A stretch of DNA of 25,057 nt, taken from the NCBI GenBank assembly GCA_005786915.1, contig SYCM01000086.1:1-25057 (forward strand), written 5' to 3'. The position numbers were made by a program, and so were the translations under genes. The notes beneath the pieces were generated by a model. It was not told the DNA's origin. It did not search any database and saw nothing but the letters and a program-made list of their open reading frames with translations. Positions within the stretch are counted from its first letter, which is position 1; each line of letters starts with the position of its first letter. Positions 5,675 to 13,342 of this stretch are shown here, in pieces. Origin of the DNA: Bacteroidota bacterium. GTDB taxonomy: Bacteria > Bacteroidota > Bacteroidia > Flavobacteriales > Schleiferiaceae.

Positions 5675-7723
5675 ATGAACCCACGTACCCTTTGGTTGAG
5701 TGCCCTACTGGCGTGCTCCATTACCTTGTCTCTATGCGCGCAGCCCTTGGCTGCATGGCACTTTAATTTAGAACGACTGACGGCCGACAGTGGTTACGCC
5801 GAACTGGCTTCGGTGCGCACCCTAGGGTCGTTCGCGACCGGATCGGGAAGCGGCAAGGCCTGGTCACTGAGGAGTTTTGCGCCGCAAAGCACCGAGTCGG
5901 GACAACGGGGCTGGAAACTCACGGCCAACACCGTTGGGATGGACAGTGTGTGGCTCAGCGGGCTCATGCGGGGATCGCCCACGTCGTCGCGCTGGTGGAG
6001 CGTCGACGTTTCGACGGATTCGGGCACGACCTGGACTTCCGTTTGGCAGCCCGATACCGGCTGGGGTCCGTTTGACGTCTGGGTACCCTTCTCGGTACCG
6101 CTCCAGGGCGCGGCAGGGCACGCGCATGTAGAAGTTCGGGCGGTTTCGGTGTTTTCGCCGGTGCCGTTTGCCAACTTCGGAGCGACCTACGCGGCGAACC
6201 AAGCCTATCAAGGCATGCGGGCCAATCCAACGTCAGCCACCCAGAACTACAGTACCTCGGGCACGTGGCGCTGGGACAATGTGGCGCTGCGCGGACTGGA
6301 AACTCCGGCCACCCAGTGGAACGGCCAGCAATGGACCGGCGGCGTACCGCAGGCCACGACCAACGCCGAAATCCTCGGATCCTACTCGGGACTGGGCTTC
6401 ACCTGCGCCAATTTGCGGATCGCCACGCAGGCAGTGCTGAGCGTGCTTCCCGGCGGCGCCTTGGACGTGCGCGGACGCGCGGTGCTTGACGGCCGTGCCG
6501 TGCTCCAGGCCGATTCGCAGCAAGTCGCGCAGCTTCGCCTGGCCAGCGCGGGCTGGGGAAGCGGAATTCTGCAGGTATCCACGGTTTGGGCGGACAGCGG
6601 ATGGCACCAGCTCGCGAGCCCGTTCGACCCGGCACCCACGGCAGCGAGCGGGATTGATCCGTTCCAGCAGTTTACGTGGAATGCCGATAGCGGCGGCTAC
6701 CGCGCCCAAGGAATCGCACCTCGCGGCCTAGGGAGCTTTGCGCTCGGCAACGGCGGCGTACAGCTCGAGGGGACCCTCGCTCGGCAGCCTTGGAAAACAT
6801 GGTTCTTGGGGTACACCGCGAGTCCTGGCACAAGCGGCTCGCAATTTTCGACCGCGGTCACCGACGGTTGGAATCTAATAGGCAATCCATTTGGGTGCGG
6901 GCTGGACTTTAGCCTCCTCTCACGGTTCAATGTCGACGCCAGCTACTCGATATGGAATCCGAGCAAGTTCGGCGGCCTCGGCGGCTACGACTACTACAGT
7001 CCTAGCGGCGGTTCACTGCCGCCCGTAGTTCCTCCGCTGAGCGGTTTTTGGGTACGGGCTCAAGCACCGGGCGCCCACTTGACCACCGTGTCTCAAGGGA
7101 GCCTAGGGGCTGGAAGCCTCAGCACTTCGGCACTCGCACTGCACCTTCGTGACGTTGTGCATCCAAACTGGTCGACAAGCTTATGGCTTCACCCCGACGA
7201 GGAGGCCTCCGAGGCGTTTGACCCAGAATGGGACGGAGCTGCCCGCTGGAGCCCGTCGCCTGTGGGAGGGTGCATCGAGGCCGTCGACGGTGATGCATTT
7301 GCCAAACGATGGAATCCTGACCGGGGAGTTTGGATCCGAACCCAAGTGGACACGTCGCGCGACGTGGTGTTTTCCACGGAGGGCTCAGGCGGCAACCTAT
7401 GGCTCGTTGGCCAAGGCCAAGTAATCAAGGTCCACGAACAAGGTACCGTTGTCCGCCTGGAGGGTGTCCAACGCTGGCGTGCCGTGGGCGGGGCATTCGC
7501 ATTGGATCAGGACGCATCACCCAAAGTGCAGACGGGCCCTGGTTTTGTCTGGGTGCCCGCTGCCGATGAGGTATGGGTTACCAATATGGTCGGGCAAACG
7601 GTACTCTCCGCCCCAAGCGCACGGGGTCAACCGATTCCGCATGCCCTACCCCACGGAATTTATGTTGTTCGCACTCATGTCAAAGGCACGTGGTCTTCAC
7701 AAAAACTAATACTCCAACCTTAA
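5675..7723 (+). CDS. Secreted T9SS type A sorting-domain protein (682 aa)
   Basis: A signal peptide (about 1-22, ending LCAQ) is followed by an N-terminal beta-rich region (about 26-210) that reads like a jelly-roll or carbohydrate-binding domain (WSVDVSTDSGTTWTSVW). A middle part follows, with repeated WADSGWHQLASPFDP / TDGWNLIGNPFG elements typical of Bacteroidota surface proteins. The C-terminal sorting domain is at about 610-682 (VWVTNMVGQTVLSA ... LPHGIYVVRTH ... QKLILQP). It should be exported by the Sec system, then by the T9SS, to the cell surface. No catalytic motif is recognised. It ends only 3 bases before the small exosortase-signal gene, so the two are probably co-transcribed. 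No clear promoter is seen between the 5592-5612 terminator and the ATG. Confidence 0.85.
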   Translation: MNPRTLWLSALLACSITLSLCAQPLAAWHFNLERLTADSGYAELASVRTLGSFATGSGSGKAWSLRSFAPQSTESGQRGWKLTANTVGMDSVWLSGLMRGSPTSSRWWSVDVSTDSGTTWTSVWQPDTGWGPFDVWVPFSVPLQGAAGHAHVEVRAVSVFSPVPFANFGATYAANQAYQGMRANPTSATQNYSTSGTWRWDNVALRGLETPATQWNGQQWTGGVPQATTNAEILGSYSGLGFTCANLRIATQAVLSVLPGGALDVRGRAVLDGRAVLQADSQQVAQLRLASAGWGSGILQVSTVWADSGWHQLASPFDPAPTAASGIDPFQQFTWNADSGGYRAQGIAPRGLGSFALGNGGVQLEGTLARQPWKTWFLGYTASPGTSGSQFSTAVTDGWNLIGNPFGCGLDFSLLSRFNVDASYSIWNPSKFGGLGGYDYYSPSGGSLPPVVPPLSGFWVRAQAPGAHLTTVSQGSLGAGSLSTSALALHLRDVVHPNWSTSLWLHPDEEASEAFDPEWDGAARWSPSPVGGCIEAVDGDAFAKRWNPDRGVWIRTQVDTSRDVVFSTEGSGGNLWLVGQGQVIKVHEQGTVVRLEGVQRWRAVGGAFALDQDASPKVQTGPGFVWVPAADEVWVTNMVGQTVLSAPSARGQPIPHALPHGIYVVRTHVKGTWSSQKLILQP

Positions 7724-7726
7724 ACA

Positions 7727-7951
7727 ATGAAAAACCTACTTTTTTGGGGCATCCTTGGGGCGTGTACCCTTCCTTCTTGGGCTTCGGATGAAGCTATTTT
7801 TGAGGCTGCATTCCATGGAATGTTCGAACCGCAGTACCAGCAACTTGAGCTTCGCGCCACGGAGCCAATGCCCCCTGTCCCGCTAGACGGCGGAATGTGG
7901 ATCCTCCTTGTCGGAGGTGTTGCCGCGGCCCGCAAACGACTTCGGAGGTGA
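7727..7951 (+). CDS. Small protein with exosortase-type C-terminal sorting signal (PID-CTERM-like)
   Basis: 74 residues. The N-terminus is signal-peptide-like (1-19, ending SWA). A short polar middle follows (20-50), then a tripartite C-terminal signal: PLDGG (52-56), a hydrophobic stretch (57-68, WILLVGGVAAA) and a basic tail RKRLRR (69-74). This motif, helix and Arg-rich tail arrangement is that of PEP-CTERM-type signals, and the P-(L/I)-D-G/S-G version is what I know from Flavobacteriia. The mature part is only about 30 residues. It begins 3 bases after the T9SS cargo and lies 70 bases before the exosortase, which makes it the obvious candidate substrate. LGAC at 10-13 resembles a lipobox but is too close to the N-terminus to be convincing. 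Confidence 0.75.
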   Translation: MKNLLFWGILGACTLPSWASDEAIFEAAFHGMFEPQYQQLELRATEPMPPVPLDGGMWILLVGGVAAARKRLRR

Positions 7952-8021
7952 GGCCTTTACTCGCGTTGTGGAAATGTAGGCAACTGCTTTGGGCGTATCT
8001 TCGAATCATCTACATCATTTT

Positions 8022-8564
8022 ATGGAAGCATTGAGCGCGTGGATTCGGGAAAACCGAGCATTTTTAGGCTTTATCGTCCGCTTTTTGGTGACCTTTTTGG
8101 TTTTGAGTTTTGTCTACAGCCTGTACTTAGTGCTCGTTAAACGAAACGGAGATTTGGATATGGTCACCTATTGGGTGAGTCGACTCAGCTACGAAACGGC
8201 GCGAATCATGGGCGTCGCAGACTGCGAGTGGTCCTGTTTTCTTGATGGTTGCTACGTGGGGCGCGAAGGCCGAATGGTGAACATTCTTGAAGGATGCAAC
8301 GGCTTACGCCTTGCCATCGTATATGCCGCCTACGTGATCGGAATTGGGGGTTGGACCTGGAGATCGATGGTTCAGGCATTTGCCGGGCTGTTTGTCGTGC
8401 AGTTATTCAACGTGGTACGTATTGGTGCCCTTGTTGCGCTTCGCGACCACGGTGGCGACACGTACTTTTTCTTTATCAAATACGTCTTTGGTGTGTTCAT
8501 CTACGGCTCCATTGTCTTGCTTTGGATTCTCAAGCCCCGAATCGACCGATGGATGGGGGCCTAA
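8022..8564 (+). CDS. xrtF: Exosortase family protein, XrtF-like
   Basis: 180 residues, multi-pass membrane protein. It carries the first two exosortase/archaeosortase signatures: LEGCNGLR with candidate nucleophile C92, and FNVVRIGAL with R133. The last helix region FIKYVFGVFIYGSIVLLWI (151-169) matches the family's end but shows no His at the place where I expect the third conserved residue. Exosortases are transpeptidase-like enzymes that cut C-terminal sorting signals in the membrane and move the protein to a new anchor. Size and motif spelling fit Bacteroidota XrtF. An in-frame TTG at 7989 is possible, but the ATG at 8022 fits family length better. The gene ends inside the start of the next gene (16-base overlap). 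The symbol is from family resemblance only. Confidence 0.82.
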   Translation: MEALSAWIRENRAFLGFIVRFLVTFLVLSFVYSLYLVLVKRNGDLDMVTYWVSRLSYETARIMGVADCEWSCFLDGCYVGREGRMVNILEGCNGLRLAIVYAAYVIGIGGWTWRSMVQAFAGLFVVQLFNVVRIGALVALRDHGGDTYFFFIKYVFGVFIYGSIVLLWILKPRIDRWMGA

Positions 8565-8875
8565 TTGTTAGCACCCGTAGATTTTGGCTGTGGACGCTCG
8601 GATTTTTGCTCGTGTCCATGTTTATCAGCATCGTAGTAGGCGAAGAAAAGCACGCTTTGGGCTTTGATCCGCTGGGGATTCCATGGGTGCGGAACGCCTA
8701 CGCCGCCCTGAAAATCGCCCTCGGACTGGGATACGCCCGGGCTGTAGGGTTCCGATGGATGTGGGTTTTGGGGCTCGTGGGCTTTGCGTTACTGATCCGG
8801 ACGTTTGCAGAAGGCACCTTCACCGTGGCGCTGATAGGTGCCACCATGGCCTACCGAACAGTCGGCAAGAAATAG
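8549..8875 (+). CDS. Small membrane protein co-encoded with the exosortase (unrecognised)
   Basis: 108 residues from the ATG at 8549, which overlaps the end of the exosortase gene by 16 bases; upstream in-frame codons lie fully inside that gene. The protein has a basic start (STRR), a first membrane helix (about 11-30), a short loop with GFDPLGIPWVRNAY (38-51) and two or three further hydrophobic segments (to about 102), ending in KK. I do not recognise it. It holds the position of the exosortase-F-associated membrane protein in other Flavobacteriia, but it is shorter and I see no clear likeness. The tight overlap suggests the two proteins act together in the inner membrane. Confidence 0.7.
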   Translation: MDGGLIVSTRRFWLWTLGFLLVSMFISIVVGEEKHALGFDPLGIPWVRNAYAALKIALGLGYARAVGFRWMWVLGLVGFALLIRTFAEGTFTVALIGATMAYRTVGKK

Positions 8876-8921
8876 TCCCGCCCTAAGAGCCGAGGCGGAA
8901 TCCCTTAATCACTGGCTATTT

Positions 8922-8935
8922 AATGTTTAAACATT
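8922..8935. promoter_or_regulatory. Palindromic operator upstream of the YceI promoter
   Basis: AATGTTTAAACATT is a perfect 14-bp palindrome centred 27 bases upstream of the -7 element centre, so it overlaps the expected -33 region. It shares the core TGTTTAAACA with the site at 8967-8980 and with the centre of the palindrome at 21561-21578. The dyad spacing suits a MarR-like or other dimeric repressor (inference). Confidence 0.6.
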
Positions 8936-8951
8936 GGTGTAGGTTTTATAC

Positions 8952-8959
8952 TATATTTG
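8952..8959 (+). promoter_or_regulatory. Promoter -7 element of the YceI gene
   Basis: TATATTTG is an exact TAnnTTTG match between the two palindromes. The start of transcription should be near 8964-8966, which rules out the in-frame ATG at 8923 as the normal start. Confidence 0.62.
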
Positions 8960-8966
8960 CCTTATT

Positions 8967-8980
8967 AATGTTTAAACATC
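8967..8980. promoter_or_regulatory. Palindromic operator downstream of the YceI promoter
   Basis: AATGTTTAAACATC contains a perfect 12-bp palindrome (8968-8979) and differs from the upstream site only in its last base. Its centre is 45 bases from that of the upstream site and 18 bases past the -7 element centre, so a bound protein would cover the transcription start. Confidence 0.6.
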
Positions 8981-8985
8981 CTTAT

Positions 8986-9510
8986 ATGGCCTCTTGGACT
9001 ATTGACCCCAGCCACTCTGAAATTGGGTTTGTTGCTCGCCACCTCGTAATCACTAAGGTTCGCGGCCATTTCGCCGACTACCAAGGCAGCGTGAGCTCGA
9101 GCGACGAGCAGCTGAATGACCTTGCGATTTCGTTTGAAGCAAACGTCGCCAGCATCAGCACCAAAAACGCTGACCGCGACAACCACTTAAAGTCCGCCGA
9201 CTTTTTTGACGCCGAAAACCACCCGAAGTTGTCGTTTGTGTCGACCTCGGCTAAGCGCAACGGAAGCGCGCTCGTGGTTGCCGGTCTTATGAGCATTCGC
9301 GGCGTCGAGAAACCCGTGTCGCTGAACGTTGAGGTCGGCGGCGTCGCCAAAGACCCCTGGGGAAACACTAAAGCCGGACTGAGCTTCGCGGGAAGCATCA
9401 ACCGCAAGGACTTTGGATTGGCATTCCACGTGCTGAATGAGGCCGGCGACCTGCTCGTCAGCGACGAAATCAAGCTCGAGGGCGAAGTACAGCTCAAGCT
9501 CGAAGCCTAA
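8986..9510 (+). CDS. YceI family protein
   Basis: 174 residues from the ATG at 8986. The sequence MASWTIDPSHSEIGFVARHLVITKVRGHF is the family's N-terminal signature, followed by the lipocalin-like barrel pattern (SADFFDAENHPKLSF at about 65-79, GLMSIRGVEKPVSL, and KDFGLAFHVLNEAGDLLVSDEIKLEGEVQL at the end). YceI proteins bind isoprenoid or other lipophilic ligands. This one has no signal peptide and should be cytosolic. ATGs at 8968 and 8923 are in frame, but the former lies inside the downstream operator and the latter is upstream of the promoter. The two palindromes around the promoter point to tight repression. Confidence 0.9.
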   Translation: MASWTIDPSHSEIGFVARHLVITKVRGHFADYQGSVSSSDEQLNDLAISFEANVASISTKNADRDNHLKSADFFDAENHPKLSFVSTSAKRNGSALVVAGLMSIRGVEKPVSLNVEVGGVAKDPWGNTKAGLSFAGSINRKDFGLAFHVLNEAGDLLVSDEIKLEGEVQLKLEA

Positions 9511-9532
9511 CAACTCCTGGTTTTTAGTTGGG

Positions 9533-9569
9533 CCCTCGGGCCGGGCACGTCCTGGTTCGAGGGATTTTT
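9533..9569 (+). terminator. Possible terminator after the YceI gene
   Basis: CCCTCG (9533-9538) can pair with CGAGGG (9558-9563), and five T residues follow at 9565-9569. The loop is long at 19 bases, so this is only a moderate candidate. It lies between the YceI gene and the next T9SS cargo. Confidence 0.4.
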
Positions 9570-9587
9570 AATGAGCGCAACCCGAGG

Positions 9588-9595
9588 TACATTTA
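9588..9595 (+). promoter_or_regulatory. Probable -7 element of the 620-aa T9SS cargo gene
   Basis: TACATTTA matches TAnnTTTG except for the last base and lies nine bases before the ATG at 9605. It is a weaker match than the other promoter elements in this window. Confidence 0.4.
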
Positions 9596-9604
9596 GGGTA
9601 AACT

Positions 9605-11467
9605 ATGACCCCGATGCACCGCTTCCTGATTTTTGCCCTGGCGGGCAGCCTCTGCTTGCCCCTGAAGGCGCAGTGGACGACCAACACCGCACTCAATACC
9701 CCGATCGCCACGGGAACGACGGACGACCTCCAGGCCCTCACGGGCCCCAGCGGCCGCACCTACGTGGCCATGTTTCAACCGACGTCCAACGGCTACAGTC
9801 CGCGCCTGCAAATACTTAACGAGCTGGGCGTGGCCCGATTGGGGAGCAACGGAATGGCCTTTAACACCACGGCGTCTATGGGCACCTACACGGTGACGTG
9901 GGACCTGAGGCTGGACGCGAACGAACACGTGTACATTGGTTTTACGGCGACCGGGAATACGGACGCAGTGGTGCACCGCCTCGACAGCTCGGGGAACCAC
10001 GTGTGGAATACCGCCGGGGTGGCACTCGGTCAAGGCTACGACGTGAAGCTGCTCCCGCTGAACAACGGAGACCTGATGGTGGGCTGGCTGGACGCAAACG
10101 GAGGTGGCGCCAAGCTGCGCAAAATCGGAGCCGCCGGCAGTTTTGCGTGGCCGGCTGCGGTGACGATCGCCTCACCAACGGGTTCGGGCCAAGTACAAGT
10201 AGGCGAACTGATGGAGTACAGCAATGGAGACGTACTGGTAGTGTACTACGTGCGAACTGGATTCGGACCCTCGGCCCTCCCCTACGCGCAGCGGTACACG
10301 GCCTCGGGCACGGCGGTCTGGCTTCAGCCTAAAGCGCTGACGAGCGGCTGGTACGTATACAGCAACCGTCGGTATTCGTTGGTCCAGCGAGGCGATACGG
10401 CCTACTACGGTATGGCGGCCGCTCAAGGCCCTGATCTTCAGGCCAAAGTACAGCGCATTAATCCGCTGGGCGGACTTCCGTGGGGCGCCAACGGCGTCGA
10501 CGTATCCACGCTGAACAACCAGTACGAACGCGACGTGACCTTGGGCATCTCACCCGACGGCAATACCCTTTATGCGGTGGCCGAGGTGACTCCGCTCAGC
10601 CAAGGCCAAATGGGCACTTTGGTTCAGAAAATGCACCTCAAAACCGGGGCACTTCCCTGGGGCAGCGCGGGGCGGATGCTGTTCAATCCGAGCAGTAAGG
10701 ACCAAGGTCCTAAAGGGGATTTAGGCTTCATCGACAGCAAGCCGGTGGTCGTATTCAGCGACGGGTTCAACAATGGGGGCACGCCGGTGCGCCTGCTGGC
10801 TGCGTTTTTGGATACGGCCGGAGCGCTGGTCGACAGCATTCCCCTGGCCACCTACACGTCGCCCAAGGGTCGAATTCAGTTGAGCGGAGCCTCGGGCTTC
10901 GACGTCACTGCCGTGTGGTCAGAAGACCGAGGCGCTGGAAGTCGTCCGTTTGCCCACCGACTCAACCGCACGCCTTGCCCGCCGGCGAGCGCCGGCGCGG
11001 GCTGGGGGTCGCAGCTCGACTCGGCATGGCTGTGGTACACGGGGACCGGCGCCGATTCCCTGTTTTGGGACTTAGGAGACGGCAGCACGGCCTCGAGCAT
11101 TCCAAGCGACACGCTGCGGCACTCGTATGCCGCCAACGGAACCTACGCGGTGGTGCAGTACGCCTTTCGAAGCTGCGGAACTACCGACACAGTTCAACTC
11201 AGTGGAGTGATCCAGGGCATTAATGTCCCTGAAAATCCCCGCGAACCGGTTCACGTATTACCCACAGTTACCGAAAATGAAGTGGTCTTGCGTGCACCAT
11301 CACCGGTTTCGGTTACCTGCTTCGACGTTCTGGGAAGGCCTGTGAATTCTATCCGTCAATGGCTCCCCAACACGACCTGGTTGCCCTGCGAGTCGTGCCC
11401 AGACGGAGTGTACTACCTCGAAGTAGAAGGACACGGTCGCCGCACGATCGTACTTCATCGCCGTTAG
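9605..11467 (+). CDS. Secreted T9SS sorting-domain protein with PKD-like domain (620 aa)
   Basis: A signal peptide (about 1-22, ending LKAQ) precedes a long beta-rich region (23-450) with propeller-like repeats (LDANEHVYIGFTATGNTDAVVHRLDSSGNHVW; LGISPDGNTLYAVAEV). A PKD-like domain follows at about 480-535 (SLFWDLGDGSTASS ... LRHSYAANGTYAVV), then a C-terminal sorting domain at about 550-620 (VSVTCFDVLGRPV ... CPDGVYYLEVEGHGRRTIVLHRR). It should be exported through the T9SS to the cell surface. It resembles the repeat-containing SBBP / delta-60-type Bacteroidota proteins, but no enzyme motif is seen. Its stop overlaps the stop of the convergent dabB gene by four bases, so no terminator fits between them. 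A second ATG at 9614 is also possible. Confidence 0.85.
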   Translation: MTPMHRFLIFALAGSLCLPLKAQWTTNTALNTPIATGTTDDLQALTGPSGRTYVAMFQPTSNGYSPRLQILNELGVARLGSNGMAFNTTASMGTYTVTWDLRLDANEHVYIGFTATGNTDAVVHRLDSSGNHVWNTAGVALGQGYDVKLLPLNNGDLMVGWLDANGGGAKLRKIGAAGSFAWPAAVTIASPTGSGQVQVGELMEYSNGDVLVVYYVRTGFGPSALPYAQRYTASGTAVWLQPKALTSGWYVYSNRRYSLVQRGDTAYYGMAAAQGPDLQAKVQRINPLGGLPWGANGVDVSTLNNQYERDVTLGISPDGNTLYAVAEVTPLSQGQMGTLVQKMHLKTGALPWGSAGRMLFNPSSKDQGPKGDLGFIDSKPVVVFSDGFNNGGTPVRLLAAFLDTAGALVDSIPLATYTSPKGRIQLSGASGFDVTAVWSEDRGAGSRPFAHRLNRTPCPPASAGAGWGSQLDSAWLWYTGTGADSLFWDLGDGSTASSIPSDTLRHSYAANGTYAVVQYAFRSCGTTDTVQLSGVIQGINVPENPREPVHVLPTVTENEVVLRAPSPVSVTCFDVLGRPVNSIRQWLPNTTWLPCESCPDGVYYLEVEGHGRRTIVLHRR

Positions 11468-13332
11468 GAAGAACGGTAAGCCACTTCGTGGTAAGTTTTA
11501 GCGTGCGGACCCAAAAAGATCCGCGCGAAAATTCGCACCGCCGCCAAGCCGTCAAGGACAAAACTGAGCGAGAAGAGCACGGCGAGGCCGAGCTGCTCCT
11601 GGCCGATGTGCGCGAAGAGCAGGTCTTCGCCGAGAAAGGCGGTGGTGATGGGGAAGCCCGATATGGCCAGGCACGCGAGCAGCACGGCGAACGACAGGCG
11701 CGGATGCTCGTAGTAGTGTCCGTGAAAGCGCGAAAGGTCGATTCCGCCCTCCAAACGTCGTAATCGTTGAAGGGCCACGACGCCGACGAATGCGGCGAGG
11801 TAAATTCCGCCCAAGTAGAGCAGCGTAGACGGCACATCGAGGCGGGAATTGAAGGCCACCGCTAAGGCGACGAAGCTATGATTCATGACCAGTAGGAACC
11901 ACGCAAGCCGTGCGTGTCGGAGCTCCGCGAAGGCTTTAAGGACCGATACCAGTGCTATGCTCGCGGCGACATAGGGCATGATGGGCTTAAGGGCGGGCGG
12001 TATCCATTCCGGCCTTAGGAGTACGACTACGAAGACCATAATCACGGGGCCAAAGAGCGCCATAGCCCCGGTTACTGTCAGAAAATCCAGTTTGCGGCCT
12101 GCCGCTTTCAGGGGGTTCCAAAGGGTGCGGTACATGAGAGCATCTAGGCCAAATTCGGTGACGGCAAGCACGTACAGGCTGCTGCGCACGCGGTTGGGTA
12201 GCCGGTGCTCGTAGCTGCGGCGGTTCGGATCAAATCCAAAGAGCTGTTCGCGAATTTGGTAGGTAACAATCGATGGGGAAATGAGGAGCTGATACGTGCG
12301 CAAAAGGGCGTTGCCCGAAATATGCACGAGGGCCAGTACGTTCCAGCCGAGCGCGATTTCGATGAAGATGAGTCCAATTTGAGCGGCCGAAGCGTAAGCG
12401 ATTTGGGCCTTGACCGAGGACTGGACGCGGGCGATTGCGGTGGCAACTAGGGCGGTGGCCAGTCCCACTCCGCCCACCAGCCAGGGCATGAGGGCAAGCT
12501 CACCCCAAAAAGCGTGGGTGCGTAGCAAGATGAATGCGCCCATGTGAACCGAAAGGGAACCGTAGAATATGGCGCTAGACGGTGTGGGACCCTCCATCGC
12601 GCGCGGGAGCCATGGGGTAAAGGGCAACTGGGCGGACTTTGCCATGGCCGTTAGCAGCACCGACAGGGCGATGACCCAAGCCATGCCTTGGTGGCCGGCG
12701 AGGTGTTCGCGCACGAGTACGTGGGCCTCGAGCATCGAAAACTGGACGTTAGCATGCCAAAAGTGGTGGCTCATCCACATGGCGAGGAGAAGGCCGACGT
12801 CGGCAATGCGGTAGACGGAGAAGACTTTTAAAGCGTTTTTTACCGGCAAATAGCGGTCGCGGTAAAATGCGATGAGCAGGAAGGACGAGACGCCCAGGAC
12901 CTCCCAGCCGGCAAACAGGGTCTCAAAGTTCCCAGCGAGAACTGTTAACGTGAATCCCAGGTAAAAGAACCATATGTTGGCAAAAAAGCGCCCGTATCCT
13001 TTTTCTCGGTGCATGTACACCGAGCTGTACGCCGCCACGAGGGTGAATAGTACTGATCCCAGCAGCAAAAAAACAGTAGCGAGGTAGTCCAGGTGAAAAG
13101 CCGCAATAAACTGGTAGTCGTTGGTCGAATAAACGACGAGGTTAAGGTCCGTCCACGGACTTCGGCCCTGGTACAGCCACCATGCTGCGGCTGTCGAGAC
13201 CGCTAATAAATGAGCTAGGGCGGCCATTAGGGTCCAACGCGAAATCAATCGCTCCGCTCGTGGCGGGAGGAGCAAGACGCCCAGGTAAGCAATCAGAGGC
13301 GCAAGGGTAATAAAGTAAATTAAAACGTTCAT
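11464..13332 (-). CDS. dabB: DabB-like proton-conducting membrane subunit (NuoL/ND5 family)
   Basis: 622 residues with about 14-16 membrane helices. It has the family's channel residues: FAGWEVLGVSSFLLI with E144, and AMAKSAQLPFTPWLPRAMEGPTPSSA with K232. The stretch HISGNALLRTYQLLISPS (337-354) replaces the H-A-x-F/L-K motif of true NuoL and is what I expect of DabB-type proteins. In the DAB complex this subunit couples cation or proton flow to the CO2-hydrating DabA subunit. It starts 10 bases after dabA, as the last gene of the cassette, and meets the convergent T9SS gene with a four-base stop overlap. A Complex I or Mrp subunit is unlikely, because no other subunit genes are nearby and dabA is adjacent. 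Confidence 0.88.
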   Translation of the reverse strand: MNVLIYFITLAPLIAYLGVLLLPPRAERLISRWTLMAALAHLLAVSTAAAWWLYQGRSPWTDLNLVVYSTNDYQFIAAFHLDYLATVFLLLGSVLFTLVAAYSSVYMHREKGYGRFFANIWFFYLGFTLTVLAGNFETLFAGWEVLGVSSFLLIAFYRDRYLPVKNALKVFSVYRIADVGLLLAMWMSHHFWHANVQFSMLEAHVLVREHLAGHQGMAWVIALSVLLTAMAKSAQLPFTPWLPRAMEGPTPSSAIFYGSLSVHMGAFILLRTHAFWGELALMPWLVGGVGLATALVATAIARVQSSVKAQIAYASAAQIGLIFIEIALGWNVLALVHISGNALLRTYQLLISPSIVTYQIREQLFGFDPNRRSYEHRLPNRVRSSLYVLAVTEFGLDALMYRTLWNPLKAAGRKLDFLTVTGAMALFGPVIMVFVVVLLRPEWIPPALKPIMPYVAASIALVSVLKAFAELRHARLAWFLLVMNHSFVALAVAFNSRLDVPSTLLYLGGIYLAAFVGVVALQRLRRLEGGIDLSRFHGHYYEHPRLSFAVLLACLAISGFPITTAFLGEDLLFAHIGQEQLGLAVLFSLSFVLDGLAAVRIFARIFLGPHAKTYHEVAYRSS

Positions 13333-13342
13333 TAAAAGGCTT

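Noticed and set aside
7736..7765. Possible lipobox (LGAC) in the small exosortase substrate
   Set aside because: The Cys is at residue 13, leaving too short a hydrophobic region, and the segment continues to an ordinary SWA cleavage site.
8923..8985. Longer YceI start at 8923 or 8968
   Set aside because: 8923 lies upstream of the -7 element and inside an operator; 8968 is inside the second operator. YceI proteins typically begin right before the W-x-I-D motif, as the ATG at 8986 does.
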